From Thuidium tamariscinum (taxonomy: Eukaryota; Streptophyta; Bryopsida; Hypnales; Thuidiaceae), in the NCBI GenBank assembly GCA_947034885.2, contig OX344756.2, forward strand, positions 20,257,489 to 20,321,488: 64,000 nt of DNA, written 5' to 3'. The position numbers were made by a program, and so were the translations under genes. The notes beneath the pieces were generated by a model. It searched no databases and was not told where the DNA came from. It was given only the letters and a program-made list of their open reading frames with translations. Positions 44,178-58,340 of this stretch are shown here, piece by piece (the stretch's first letter is position 1; every line of letters begins with the position of its first letter).

Positions 44178-44910
44178 GGGTCATTGCAAGAAAGACCGAC
44201 CGATTTATGTAGCGTTTTCCATAGTACTGCTGAAATTTTTGGGAATACTGTATAATTAGAAAAACAATATTTAAAAAATGTAAAAAATGTGTTTTATGTA
44301 TATACCTCTAAGAAGAAGGTACCATAGGAAGGAAAAGTGAAGAAAATTTCTCTAAGTAGGAGAACTAGAAAAGTGCAAATTTTCATGAAAATGGGTACTT
44401 TGACATTTTAATTTGTAAAAAATAGGAAAAAGAATTTATTTTAAAACTAAAAATTGTCAATTGGGGAGAACTTTAGAATGAAGAGATTTCACCAAAAGAA
44501 TGATCTCAAAACCATCTTAAATGTTCAAAAGTATGCGTGCAAGGGAGGCCTGTTCGTGCACATGTAGAGGAAAGAGAATAATGATTTTTGAGATTTCTTT
44601 TGGTAGAAACATGCCTATCTAGTATGGGAATAGGCCACAGAAATTTCAGCTTTAGATCATTAATTTTGGATGCTCTCCAGTACTAAAAACCCCTAAACCG
44701 CAAAGTGTGACAAATTAGCTTAATTGAAATTTAATAATAAAATGATTTTTGAAAATTTCTGAAAAATAAGGAAATTGATTGTTGTCATGTCAGACATCTT
44801 TAGTCAAAATTTCAAGTTAATATGGTTCATACTTTAAAAGTTATGATCGATAACAACTCTGTCATTCAAAGTGTGACGCAAAATAGTACCGGTCTTTCTT
44901 GCAATCACCC
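44178..44910. mobile_element. Non-autonomous TIR transposon, 733 bp, 4-bp TSD (copy B)
   Basis: Its ends match copy A: GGGTCATTGCAAGAAAGACC at the left and the reverse complement of GGGTGATTGCAAGAAAGACC at the right. It is flanked by TTTG on both sides (44174-44177, 44911-44914). Interior blocks match copy A in reverse orientation, for example AGTACTAAAAACCCCTAAAC here and GTTTAGGGGTTTTTAGTACT in copy A. Confidence 0.9.
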
Positions 44911-44914
44911 TTTG

Positions 44915-47900
44915 TGATTTGTATTTTGCATTAAGAAGACAAATTAATGTATATGTATGAGGTGGTAGGAAGTAAGGCAAACATTGTGGGATAAATTAGT
45001 TCATAGTTTAAAAAAGAACCTAAGAAACAAATCGACTTCCCTAAATTCTAAATTAAACTGCCACCCTACGTAGGATGGCGGTGATGGTTGTCATCCTTAA
45101 TTTCAACAATTGAAGGTCAATGTCATACAATGTTGTAGTCTTGCACAAATGTTGTTCTTCAAAGTTGCAAACTTGCAAGCTACACAATTGGCCAAGTTCC
45201 GTTATCCAAGGTAGGGCCTTTGTTAGGTCACATGGACTTGGCCCACCTTTGATGATAGAATTTAACATCTAGCCAACTACAGTACATTGTTTTGGCTATA
45301 TGTACTCTAACTTATAACAACACTAAAGAGCGGTATAGAAACATAAGTTTATGAGCCTTGAATTAAGTTGTAGGTATGTAACTAAAACCATTTGAACCTA
45401 GGTGTTTATAGCATATGTACTTTTCACTTATAATATGAAAAAGACCATAACATAGGTGCCTAAAATGTAGACACCTACAACTATAGAAGGTCTCTATAAT
45501 ATAGACTATTGAATTCATAGGCTCATAGTTTTACACTTATGTGCTAGCATTTTTCTTCCAACTTATACATAAATTACATTTCGTCTACAACATTATGCAC
45601 TACTAGGCTAGAAATCCTTTTTTTTTCCTTACACCATTTAACTTTCTAGAGAATCTACAACATCTTCTTAACCTGCTAGAGTCCCAAAGTCACCTCAAGG
45701 AACAAAATGAATTTTGGATAGGATTGTATGACCTCAAATATTAATGTAATTTCTATATCTTTTTATGAAGAAAGAAAAATATATTAGCTTAGAAGGAATA
45801 ACAATTGATCCTTAGGAGCAAAAATTTTGCTACCCAAAATTCAAAATTGATGTTTTCCAAGTCACCTTCAAAAAATTCCAAATGTCAAAATAATTTTCCT
45901 TTTTTTTTTCTCATAGAAATGTTTTTGTCTATATAGAAAGATTTGATTCATTCTATTTGGACCAAAGATGAGAAAGTTATGGAGAGTCTTGGTTTTTGGG
46001 CAATCCAAGCATCTTAAAGAATTACATCTACGATTCACTTTCAAACTCAATTTTCACAATTTGAGATTTTTTTTAAAAATCCAAATGTTTTTCTCATTGT
46101 TGTATTAGAGATTTTTGATTCCATCTTAGAGCTATTAACGATTTAGTTTCTCTTCTATCTTGTACCTACTACTCCAAAAGAAAAATCAACAATCAACAAT
46201 TATCACTAATTAACAATTTTTTAAAGAATGAAAATTAAAATGCATTGTTTTTGGATTTTTTTTCCCCAAACTTTCGTTCCAGTTCTTCAACATAAAAAAA
46301 ATAGAAATTCAATATGGGTATCGTGAAGAATTTGAAGTCAAGAAGATTCAAAGTCTTATGGTATAGTCACACAAGGAGCAAAAAACATGTTTTTTTCACT
46401 TTAATTGCAAATACCTTGCAATCTATGGTATCAACACAAGTCTTCAACATGAGCACAACAATTCATTGTAGATTGCAGTTGCTAATGGTCTATACCTTCT
46501 TTTATGTCATCTTATATATTAAAGAGGACTCTAGTGTAGGGAGATTTTGTATGCAAGTAGGCCCAAGGGTGAGGCCGGCATGGCAAGCTTTTGGGTGACT
46601 TTCCGTATAGAATGCACCTACACCAAAGTATTCTTTTATATTAAGAATAGCAAAATCAACCATTTTTCTCCCTACAACGCATTTTGCTTCCCAACAATGC
46701 CTTTAAATGTGTTGAATCAATCACTAAGGCTCTTAATACTCTTAGAATAGGAACTCAAATCCTTTATGTGCTAAACTTTGAGCTTGTAATGGGAAGAAAG
46801 ATGCATGAAAAGTTTCAAAAAGACAGTAAGGGTTGGCCTTTCAATAAAGGTAATGCACATTTCCTACAATGACAATGAATATATTAGAATTTTTGAGTAA
46901 TTTTATTTATTGACATCTATAGTGCAGTAAGGGAGGTGTCTCACATCTACTATTGTAAATGGGTCCCTGACAAGGCAAATGGAAACCAACTCATGGTGAG
47001 CAAAATTATATTAATAGTGTACATTTCAAAACTTGAATGTACAGTACACTACAATGGGCTTACTCCCATTTGTGTCCACAATGGACTCATTTACCTTACA
47101 CAGCATGTTACTCTATGCAATCTCAGCTCTGTGCATTTCATTATAGAGACATAATCCTTCTCTGCGTTCACAATTTTGTGACTTATGTCTTGGATATATA
47201 TTTACACTAGCTGCCAATCTTTTATACAAAGAAGTTAGTCAGGTCGGAATCGGAGTGGAGTTTGACACACCATGCTCTGGAAATGGAATGTGAAGAGATA
47301 CTCGTCCCCTAAATCTCAGATCTATTCACATCATAGATTTTGGAGCTTTTAGGTTTCAGCTGGGTGACTACTATTTTCTGCTCTTGGAAACCAAATTCAG
47401 GTGCTGAATCAATAGCCAAATTACCAAATATGATTCCAGAGATTAATTCCAGTACTGGTAAGCTTAGTCCTCTGCCTGAGTGCCTGACTGATGTGACTGA
47501 TGTCTACTTCATGCTTCTGTTGGTTTCAGTAAACAGAACCAGGGGCCTTTTCCACTTCTTGTCATCTTCTTCTCATGTTTTAAAGTTTGCTTGGTGTCAA
47601 ATCCACTTCTTCTTTTTGAATCAAATGGATGTCAAATCCACTTTCTCAGGCATGGGCCGGTTTCTGCAGTGGGGTAGATAACTCATCTTGTCAAAAGTGC
47701 AAATGTCCTTACTGCCCTCATGTCTGCAAACTTGTGAAACCCATGCCTAACTTGTTCTTGCCCGTGTTGTTGCAGCACAATTTAAGTTTGCTGCAACATA
47801 AAATGAAAATAATGTATTCAACATATCGCACTCCTTCATTGAAGTTCACGATTGTCCAGTGAGTGTGGGGATTGAAGCTATGGCATCTCAACAGCCTTTC

Positions 47901-50900
47901 AGCTGGTGAATGCCTTGGTAATTCAAGAGCATGCTTGGCAAATTCCGTTTCACTTATGTTAAAAAGAAGAAGAAGCAGGTTCCACAGTAATTATTTAATT
48001 CTCTCTCAAGCTTGGCGCTGTCGCTCACCTTTTCCTTCTTTGAAAGGACATCTCACTCACTCATCTCCTTGTCACGGTGACTTTCAAAGTTTGATCCTCA
48101 AACCGTGGCTACCCAAGACTGAGGGTGGAACTTGTGTACACAAATAGCACGTCAACCATCTTTGGTACAAAATATTTGGCTGGTGTGAGAAAGATTGGAA
48201 ATGGACGCATGTCACTAAGCACAGTGGACTTGGGTTGGATTGACACAACTTAACTTACATTCTCTAGCTAGTAACTTAACTTACTAAGAGGGCTTTGAAG
48301 CAGCTCAAAGTGGGTGCAGAGTATGGATCAATTGCATTTAGTAGTCAAACATTTGTAATCATGTATGATGCTTTTGGAGGCCAAAATGACAGTGCAATCC
48401 ATCTGCATTTGGGTTTTTCAAATTACCCACATGAAAGTGAATGGAACTGTCATTGGATGACTCCTGGAGGTGATCATCAAATCTCGCGACATTGGCACAA
48501 TTTGGGGGAAAAAAAAAGATCGTATTTTCATCTAAACTTCAATTTTTGTTTCCAGTTGCTTGCCCTAAAAAATGCCAAGGTTGTGGAATTCTGCCAATTC
48601 GATGAAATTGAAGTTGGTGGCACATGGATTCCCATCTGAATAATAATAAGTTCCAACATGGGCATTTGCATACAAGTATTCTCAGTTAGTTAGATCATTA
48701 ATTCTTCAGAGTTGGACGAGGCAAAATGGAACTCCCTGCAAGTTCAAGCATGTAGTCCAGTTTGAAGCTTAGTTGTATTAGTTATGAATCTTCAACAACA
48801 TGAAAACATGTTTGTTTTTTGTGAGAATTGAATTTGTTATGATCTATTGAAGCAAAAGGAACTCCAAACCTTAGCAAGCCAATGCAAAATTTGCATGACT
48901 AATGAAGCCAACTGAAGTGCACTACTGTACAAGGATATGGTTAATTTCACCAAACTCAATCCTAAAAAAGAAATACCAAATTCACTCCAAAATCATGAAA
49001 AAAGAAAATGTCCAATCAGCAATCATGTCAGAAGCCCACACATGAACACAAAATTAAATTGAACACAGCAATCATGACAAATACATGAAGTATTGTACCT
49101 CCTAATTGTTGTTATATTGTAAACTTTGCTCAGTCCAAACTATTGCATAACAACCCATATGTGCTCTCAAGTTGTATCCATGGATCATGTAATGTTAACC
49201 CTCAGCACCCTAGGGACAAAAAGATCGCCTCTCCATTTTGAAAGATGTTCTTGTGTGACTGTTATAACCTTGTCAATGGTATGGTCAAAAAATACATTCC
49301 TTTCCATGTACCTGCAAGCAAGTCTTTACTACCAATAAATACGGTCAGTTAATGTGAATTTTTTCTTACGTGATAGCTTAATTGAAGTGAGTATAAAAGA
49401 GTTTGGATTTCAATAAATATGAGCTGGGCGCTCAAGGGTTAAGTTTATGCTTCTCACATTCTCAATGAATCTAAGAATTTGAATGTTTTACACACTTTAC
49501 TTGTTAACCTTGGATCCCACACTCGAAGAAAACCTGTCTTAGTTGGCTTATGTGTGGAATATATCATCTAAACCAGTACTAACTTAATGGTACTCTAATT
49601 AAGGCAACAGATTCATCATGTGGTCTGGAAAGACCATCATTTTGAGAGAAACTTCAAGTGAGGATTTGAAGTGGGATCAAGACTTAGGTGTCCCAAATCT
49701 TCCATCCAATAATAAAGAGAATCAGTTAGAAATGATAAACAAGAATCTTGAGAGAGTGCACCGTTGATTCTAGGCTCGCTCACACATATGCTCGCTCACA
49801 CATGGGTATGAGGGATATCACAAGATGAGCATGAAAACAAAAAAAACACAAAAAAAACACAAAAAAAACATGGGTTGATACTGAAATTGGCTCTTTGTTT
49901 GTGATGGATTGACTGCAAAGTTCAAATTTAATGATCTGTCATCCAGGGTTTTTTTGGCTCTAGCCAGATTGCACTAGGAAAAAAAATTTAGCTAAAAAAC
50001 ACCCAAAAAATGCTAAAAAACTTAGATGAAATCGCCAAACAACTTTGAAATTTAAAAAAACATTAGATGAAATTACCTAGTTGTGGATGAAAATGATACT
50101 ATACATCCAATAAGTGGATGAATGTTGTAATTTGAAGCACCACTATAACATTTTATATCACCACTATGGCACTTCTTCAAAAATGAAAAAAACAAACCAT
50201 ACTCTCATCACCAAAAACTCTTATACAACAACCCCACCCTGAAAGACTATATTTTAAGAGAATCTTTATGAAAACTCCTCCAAATTGTACTCAAGTGCAT
50301 GTGAATTTTGGTATCATTTTCTTTCTTTTCACAAGAATGATGCATCTTAATTTCAGTTTAAATTAAGCATTGGGGGTTTTAAATCATAATTTGAACTTGT
50401 ATTTTTTGCATTAGAAATTTTGATAAAAAAAACTTGAATAGTAGCTTTGAGATTGCCCATGCATGGTCTTAAGGGGGTGGAAGCTCATCATTGATTGAAT
50501 GGTCATTTGAACGAGCTACATGATGCTTTTTTTTTTTCTAAATTTGAAATCCAAGTTGGGGTAGTCTTCCTATGGCCTCAAACATTAGACGGGAATTGAA
50601 GCCTCCAAAGGCCGTTTCGGAGTTGTTCTGTGAAACTGTTCCCGTAACTGCTGGTTGTTGTGAGGCCATCATTTATCCAAAAATAAATAAATTGGGGTCC
50701 TAAAATAAAATTATGACATGGCACTCTCTCAACCACGTAGGATTTCTGTTCACGTGGCACAAACTGAGTTCTCGTAGTCCAAGAACCCACAGTCTTCCAA
50801 TGGTGTCAAAAATCCTCTAATGTGTCTTTTAAAGATTAATCCCTATATAATGTTGTAGCCAAGAATAGACTACTAAACCCATATTCTTCAATTTTGGTCC

Positions 50901-53233
50901 TTCTATATAAGATTGTTTTTGCACACAAGCTTGTCACAAAAAATCTTGTAGAAATAATAAAACAAGTGCCCATTTCCAAGCAATCTCACAAAAAAATTTG
51001 CTCTAAAAAACAATTTATACTACATGCAAATTATAGCCCTTGTATATAGAAGTTGCAACAATTGTCGTATTATATGAACAATACTATCTAACATCCTTTA
51101 GGAGTTTTGTAAGCTTTAATGAATTAGAAAAGGCAATTTAAGGTGGACATGCCTATTATTACCCTAAATTGCAATCAAACTATCTCAAGGTGAACTCCAA
51201 GAACTGCACATATTTTTGAAGCATTTTGAAGTAATGATCTATTTACTTATAAATGATCTAGATTTAAGACTCACTTACATTTGGATAAATTTGAAGTTGT
51301 TGTTTCTCATCATGTTTGAAGTTGAAAACACTCAATCCACAAGCTCTTATAATCTCAACTCTTCATATTGTATAAATTGATATAGTATAGTGTATTTGAA
51401 TGGATAGTAATCCAATGTGATACAATGTTACAAAAAGAGACAACATGGTTGTTTTTCAATTTCCCTGACACACACCCCATCCCACCTCGTCAAAAAATTA
51501 TGAACAGTCAAATTTGAAATTTTAAAAATCCCACCTTCCCCCTCCTCTAAGGAAAATTAGCAACCGTTAGATACATGTATTGAATACGAGTATGAGATAT
51601 GGATATGAATATTGGGCGTGGGTATGGATATGAGTACGGAATATGATAACTATCCCATATGCATTGTGAGAAGGCCCACCCTCTTAGAATTATAAGAAGG
51701 TAGGGGGGAGAGGGGCAAATTCAGAATTTAAAAAGATTAGTATTAAATTCTTAAAACTTCAATCATATTGGGGGAAGGTTGGGGTGAATAATTAAATTTT
51801 TGAAATTTTGAAATTTTTGAGCTTATAGTGACAATTTGTCACACAATGACAATGACAATGAGTTCAAAACAAGCAATTACCACTTCAATACAATCTTGAA
51901 GCTTCAACAAACTTGAAGCTAAGTACCCTTGTCTAATTTCTTAATTTTATATTTCAAAGTCTAATTGGTTTCAAACACTACTATCAATTCAAGTTATCAC
52001 CAAAAAATAATTATGGGGTAATTGGTACATTACATATCAACAACCTAATTTGCATTTGTAGTACTCAAATTTGTATGGGCATATCTATATTTGTACAAAA
52101 CTAGATATCCTTGTGTGCCCATATCCATTAATGCCGAAGGTACCAAAATCTAGAGTGTTTGTAAAACCTTGAAGTTAAACAAAACCTAACCAAATTATTT
52201 TTGGCAGCTCGTATTTTTTTAAAGTTCTTTATGGAGTTTAGTTTTAGCCTAAAAAACTTGACCTTGAAAATGATTGATTGTGATTTTTCCATTCAAGATT
52301 TTGTGCAAGGGTGTCCATTGCAATCTTGACTTTCTGTAGTGTTACGGGCTCCTGGAATGAGCCTCAAACACACTAGATCTTAGAAAAAATAAACACATTA
52401 AATATTCAATTCAAAAAATTGTAGAGTTGCTATTGAAAAGCCATAAATTGATTGGGGTTATGCATCTTGTGCCCTTCAACCTCACAGTTTTTTGGTGACC
52501 AAGTTTTTAAATTTGACATGTGAAAGGAGGATCAAAAGATTTCAAGTCACTTTTGTAGTTTCAACACCTTCATGATCAAGCATCATAATCTTTCAATCCA
52601 TAAGTGTCATTGTCTTTTTTGTTTTTCCTATATAATCTCTAATATGTCTAATTTGAATTTGTATAGTTACACTCTTTTTTTAAATTGATAAAGCTTATCA
52701 AAACGTAGACATTTTCTTCAATTTAGAACAAATTCTTAGAATCTCAAAAAAAGCCTTGGGCATTTAAGGTTTAGTGTGGAATTCTGTCATCTATGACTAT
52801 GAATTGAGAAGTTTGTTTGCTGAGTGGCTGTACATCCCAAATTCACATTCGGCAGAGTATTCATTTCCTAGTACTTCAAAAAATGATGAATGGGTAAGAA
52901 AAAATTCCAGTTACTTGAGAGATTGAACTTTTTTGGTTTATTGCTGGAGTTCAAAAATAAATTTCAGTTGACCTCAGTTTTCCATGAGATTCTCACTTGG
53001 ACTAACTTACCCAAGTTACCCAACCCCAGGCAAGAGCATGTCATCTCACTACAATCTGACCAATGATTCTGATTGGGTAATTATAATTTCATCTGCTGAA
53101 ATTCAATCAGTTTGAGATTGACAGCCAGAGGAGCCAACATATTTAATTTAATTTAATTTAATTTATGTATGGAATATTTGTTTATTGACACAAATGAAAT
53201 GGAATTTCACTGTAAAAGACATGGTCTGCCAGC
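44915..53233. other. Long non-coding, repeat-rich stretch; no gene supported
   Basis: Frames of up to 114 codons occur (for example 47340-47681 and 48295-48639), with locally better composition at 46.3-48.7 kb, but I recognise no domain and see no consistent splice structure; a decayed gene is possible. Simple repeats include AAAAAAAACAC near 49840-49870. The rest is AT-rich and unassigned. Confidence 0.4.
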
Positions 53234-53529
53234 CACTACACTAATGATGGTATATAGTGTTGGCAACACTAATTACGAAGCTCAACATTAAATGTCAACA
53301 ATTTCATTAGTGTTACCAACACTAAATGTCAATATAGGCACTATTTGACAACTTTTTGAATTTTTTTGGAATGTAAATTTTTAACAAGACTTCATTTAGT
53401 GTAAAGGATAATTCATATTAGAAATGAGCTCATAAGAAGTGGTAAGTACAACTCTAAATGGGTATGGTAAAAATTAGGTAACACTATTTGTACCATAACA
53501 CTAAATACCATCATTAGTGTACTGTAGTG
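53234..53529. mobile_element. Fold-back element, about 296 bp, CACTAC termini
   Basis: It begins CACTACACTAATGATGG and ends CCATCATTAGTGTACTGTAGTG; the termini are inverted repeats apart from a 5-base indel. Interior repeats of GTGTTGGCAACACTAA and TTAGTGTTACCAACACTAA form further hairpins. Confidence 0.75.
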
Positions 53530-54539
53530 GCCTGGCATCAACATATTTTACAAACAAATGGTTAAGAGCAATTTACCAGTTCCAACCTGTTTATTGTACC
53601 CTGCATTCAGGATGCCCACTCCCTATCAACTAATAAATTAGAACTAGAAAAATCATGCGATTTTGTAAGAACAAATACTTGGAAATAAGTTAGACTTAAC
53701 ATAACATTCAGTAGCACTCTGCAGGCTGCCTTCTCAAGGAGGGAATGGTGTGGGATATTCCACACCAAATCACTAACTTTTATTCAGTAGCAAGGCAAAG
53801 CAACAACGTGTCAGAGTTTCAGCTTGAAATTCGTGGATGACTCTGCCTGCTTGGTAGAAAAGGCAGAGTCTCTTCTTGCTAATGAATGTTATGAAAGATT
53901 TGTCTCACTTCCCCAATACAATTTATTTTAAAAAAAAATAGTTTCCTACAAATTCCAACATCTGTTTTCAGAAATCGGTAGATTTTGTCAACCCTGACTA
54001 CCCAGTACACATACATCTGAAACATACATCTGAAGAGCTGATAACTTCATGGAAATTAGAGTCCATCATTCTCTTGTGATGAGCTTACTTTCCTAATCAA
54101 CAATTTTGTATTTATTTATTTATTTTTAAACTTAGGTTATAGAGTTCAAGAGTTGAAGTTGGAAATCTGTCTGAACTCAGTCCTCCCAGCCAAGTCATTC
54201 CACAGGTGCAAGTAAAAATTTAAAAAACCCTATTTTATGCCAGAGTAATTAACCTTATTCATCTCTCTCAGTTAACCCCTACGCGTCACAAACCAAAGAG
54301 CTCCAAAGGCAGGACAATTCTAAAAAAGACATAACTTGAATGTGAATTGATTATTACAATCTTCACCATACAAATCTATAGCCAACAACCTCATCAATCT
54401 AGATTCATTTTTTTTGGAGAAATCCACAGTACAGATGCAAACATTATAAAGTTTGATGAACCCAGTATCCCTGAATCAAAGGTTTGAAAAACATCCCTTG
54501 TAATGCTCAAGGGTTAAGTTAACTGATGGCCACTGATTG

Positions 54540-54660
54540 CAAATACAAGCTCAGAATTTGCAAATTTTATCATGCATGGAAAAGTTAAAAAATTCCAGTG
54601 TTTTCCCAAGTGGCCCAGCAGTGCCGGGGTCAGTTCACCCTGGCCCCAGCCAGTCCTTTG
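54540..54660 (+). repeat. Single end of the GGGGTCAGTTCACCC repeat family
   Basis: TTGCAAATTTT, AAAAAATTCCAGTGTTTTCCC, AAGTGGCCCAGCAG and GGGGTCAGTTCACCCTGGCC follow in the same order as in the inverted ends of the element at 60333-60825. No partner end is seen nearby. Downstream (54.66-55.25 kb) the DNA is less AT-rich and has open frames without any recognised domain. Confidence 0.65.
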
Positions 54661-55184
54661 CACATTGTTAAGTTCATTTTGGCAATAATAAAAAAGCTCC
54701 TACTCACATTTGTGGCCAATGAGAGACCCCAATTTGGGGAAGGACCGTCAGACTCTGGTCGCGGTTCCAGCTTTGCGTTGCCCCGGCCCACCTGCTTTGC
54801 ACTGAATCTAATATTTTCACGGATTCCACGTCTGGAACCAGCTGGTGGTTCTTTATACCCAAGCGTGCCTCGCCCCCACGGCAGGCAGACGCTCAGACTG
54901 ACTTCAGACTGTAGGAAGATAAGTGCAGTGTTCTCGCAGCCATAGCATAAGCTTATCCCCGGAGAGTTTCGCGACAAAAACTGTACAATACGCTGTGCCT
55001 GGCCCCCAAATAAGCGTACCACACGATTCTCTGGATGAGCTCGAGCCGAGTAAGCGTAGCGAAGCTCAAGTTGCGCTTGGGTTGGTTTGTCTCATGTTGT
55101 TGGTTTGTTTGTGGGTACCACTGCTCGTAACATATATTCAGTTTAGCGCTTCTTTTTTTGAATGGAATTTTGCTCGGCCTGACA

Positions 55185-55240
55185 GATTTTGGACTCTTTG
55201 GCACTCTCCCTCCAAATTTCAGCCAACAAATTGACACACG
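55185..55240. repeat. Dispersed inverted repeat (partner 58960-59045)
   Basis: GGCACTCTCCCTCCAAATTTCAGCC here is the reverse complement of a block at about 59001-59026, followed in both by a CAACAAA...GACAC block. Confidence 0.75.
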
Positions 55241-55357
55241 ACCAAAAAACACCTTGATTTTGTTGTGGGATTTCCTTGCCAAAAAATGACAGTGTAGGAC
55301 AAGCCAATTAATTAAGGACCTGTTTACGCCCCCAAAACACATGGGTTGGAGCTTGAA

Positions 55358-55425
55358 GAAATGGAGTGTTTTGCTTGGAAGATAGCTACAGTACCAACCC
55401 AAACGTTCCAATCAAAACACTCCAT
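55358..55425. repeat. Short inverted repeat
   Basis: ATGGAGTGTTTTGCTTGG pairs with CCAATCAAAACACTCCAT about 30 bases further on; it lies in sequence (CCTGTTTACGCCCCCAAAAC) typical of small plant DNA transposons. Confidence 0.6.
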
Positions 55426-55617
55426 GTAGTGGAAGTGGTTGGTGCCTACCCAGCAACTCTGGTCTAGCCAAGTCCTGCAGCACTCACACAAATATTTGTC
55501 TGCCCTGCCCTGATTTTTGTTTTTTTTGTCATCAGAAACATTCATCCAATGGAATGAATTCATTCATCACTCAATTGGCTTGTTCAAGTTGTGAGCAGTG
55601 ATTTGTTTTTGTTACAG

Positions 55618-55690
55618 TGGAAACACCCAAAACCATCAAAATAAGGAATTCAGCATAGTTGGAGGCAGCATTTTCTTGAAATGATATTTT
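55618..55690 (+). repeat. Dispersed direct repeat (partner about 63925-64000)
   Basis: TTACAGTGGAAACACCCAAAACC, AATAAGGAATTCAGCATAG and TTGGAGGCA are shared in order with the last 75 bases of the window. Confidence 0.8.
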
Positions 55691-57401
55691 TCTAGTATTA
55701 GAGAGTGAAAATCATAAATATTCAAAAAAAATTAAATTTTTCGGCTACAATATGTAATTTCTACAAAATTTCAAAATGTTGGCTCCCTAGACCTGTGAAA
55801 CCATCCTATAGGTGCCCCAAAAAATAAACCCTGCAAAAATCAACACTCAGCCAACGAGATTTTCTTATGTGTCCTTCTATTGTGTCAGCAAATTATAATC
55901 ACACATGTGGCGAACACATTAAGGGAACACTACTTAGACATTTAGGTGAATCTACTATCCATTGCAAGGAACATGCACGGGAATGGGTGTTTTACCCTTA
56001 GAGTTTTGGAAACAGAAGGGACAAGTTCAATGCCTAAAAGGTAAGAGAAACACCACCACAAATCTAGGTCAAGTGCCAAACAATCTAGTGAAAAAGAGGG
56101 AATTATGGATTAAAAAGATGTGAAAAAATTTCAGAAACTTCTCCCATGTGGATTGCAATATATTGGCATTTGAATTGAACAAAATCCTTTTTTTGCTTTG
56201 CAATGAACGAGGCAATAATACTTTACAAGCTCACATTTGTATGAAAAAACATCCTTGTTGGTGGTGCTTCTTTATATTCATTCTTCAAATCAAAGTGACT
56301 AATATGCTTGAAAAAATTCAAACCATTTTGAGTTGTACAACATGTAAGGAAAAAATAAGAAGTAGAAAGAAGTAGAAAATGATTCAAAATACAAAATTGG
56401 TAAGAATTTATTTACAAAATTGAAAAATGTCAATCCCAATGGTGATAATGTTATAATAAACAATCTTTCACCCAAAGTTTTTATTTTGAAAATATTGAGA
56501 ATAAAATCAAATAATAGACTTCAAAGTTTATTTTTAAAATATAAAATCCATCACTACTTGCAAACAAAAACTCCTTATAATTTTTGACCCATTGATTGCA
56601 ATGGAATGATTAAAGCTTTTCATTTGAATGGTATTAGGTAAATGATTGATATTGGGTTTGCCTACCTTAACCCTTAAATGTTGGACCTATTACCATTTTT
56701 TTCAATCCTTGTGCCAACACACAATTTGTTGTCATTTCAGGATTAAATATGTACCCAACAAATTTGTATCTATTTTTCAAAGGTGAAGTTATATCTCTTT
56801 TTTACTTCCCAAAATTTATAGATTTTTTTTAAGAAAATTGATTTCTTTGAATTTTTTTGAAGAAGTGAAGAAAAATCATACCAAATAGAAATTATTTCAA
56901 AAAATCTGAGAGTTTCACCATGTGTATACATTTTAGTGGCAAACATCATGGTGTAAACTCAATTTCCTTGTCATTCTATAGTTACAATCCAAAAGACATT
57001 GAAAATACATCCAAAGTTCAAATTGCAATAAAATATTCAAAATTATGTTTTTTTTTTCAAAATTCCAATTAAAGAAGAAACTAGAATAGATGGCCTTCCT
57101 TTTGTTAGTTGGGTTCAAGCTCAAAAAATATTGTTTTTTGTGGAGGAAATTCAGATTTAGAGCAAGGAGCAACAACTTCCCAAAATACACTAAAAACAAC
57201 ATATTTTATGATCCATTTTTTTTCCTAATTTCTTATTCTCGTGAAGAGAAACACTCACAAAATTGCAAAGTGAACTAGGTACTCTTCATAATTCTTTGTG
57301 AAAGGTCAAAAAAAAGAAATGGATGAAAAATTGCTTTCATCTTCCTTCTTCACTGTTTCAAAGTCATTGGAACTCTGCAAAATGGCATCGCTGGCATTTT
57401 T
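55691..57401. other. Non-coding AT-rich DNA
   Basis: No gene; frames are short and A/T-rich. No clear repeat boundary was seen. Confidence 0.45.
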
Positions 57402-58340
57402 GGGTTAACCCCTAAAGGACTAAGGCATTTTCTGGCTTGAAAACCACTCAAAATTGCCATGTTTGCTACTTCTTCCCAAAAAAACAAAAGAAAACAATTT
57501 TCTTAAAATCCAACCGTAGGATCTTGTAAATTACTTGTCTGAAATCATGTGGTAAGATTTTCATGAAGTTTGACCGTACGGATTGGAAGATATTAGCATT
57601 CAAAGTTGGAAAAAAAAGTTTTTTTGAACTCTGACTTGTAATTTCAGATGACTTTGATTGCCATTTGTTGAATTTTTTTGCACTATGGACCATGAAGTTA
57701 AAATTTTTTATGTTGAACATTTGAGTTGAGAATTAGGAGAAAAAATTTCAAAAGAAAACTACTTGATTTCCATTCATTAAAAAATTGTTAAGTAGAAGTA
57801 GGTCCAAGATTGAACAAAACACTAAGTTGTTAATAACTTTAAGATGTAATTGAAAAACCATGATCCCAAAGGTGAGCTTGTTCTTGCAAACATCCTAAAC
57901 CCTATCAGAAAAGAAAATTTGAAAAATTTGAAAAATTGCATTCAAAAATGAATTCTATAAGTTATTTTTTGAAGAAGGTGCTTAGATTGCCCAAAATACA
58001 AGACTGTCCGTAACTTTCTCATTATTTGTCCAAATAAAATGAACCCAAGCTTCAGATGTAGAACAAAACATAATCTTTGAGAAAAATAAATAAAAAATAA
58101 AAAAATAATTTCTTTTGTGTTTTGTTTTTTCTGCCCGGCATACTGCTTTTTGGACTTAGAATGGCATAACTTTTGCTTCCAAGCACCAATTGAAATAAAA
58201 ATTATATTTTTGGAGAGCTAACCTGATTTCCCATCTTCAAAAAAAGTTTCAAAAAATCATAGCAAAAATTCAGGTCACACAAGCCTGCCCGAAATTCCAA
58301 GTGTCCCTCGAGGGGACTTTAGTCCTTTAGGGGTTAACCC
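57402..58340. mobile_element. TIR element of about 939 bp with palindromic termini
   Basis: A perfect 22-bp inverted repeat: GGGTTAACCCCTAAAGGACT at 57402 and AGTCCTTTAGGGGTTAACCC ending 58340. The outermost GGGTTAACCC is itself a palindrome. The interior is AT-rich and non-coding. The target duplication could not be resolved because of the palindromic ends. Confidence 0.7.

Noticed and set aside
46314-48640. Frames of 70-114 codons with moderate composition
   Set aside because: No recognised domain, no consistent splice borders; one overlaps simple repeats. A decayed gene cannot be excluded.
54598-55411. Frames on both strands in a less AT-rich patch
   Set aside because: Both strands are open, which reflects composition; the patch begins with a transposon-like end also found at 60.3-60.8 kb.
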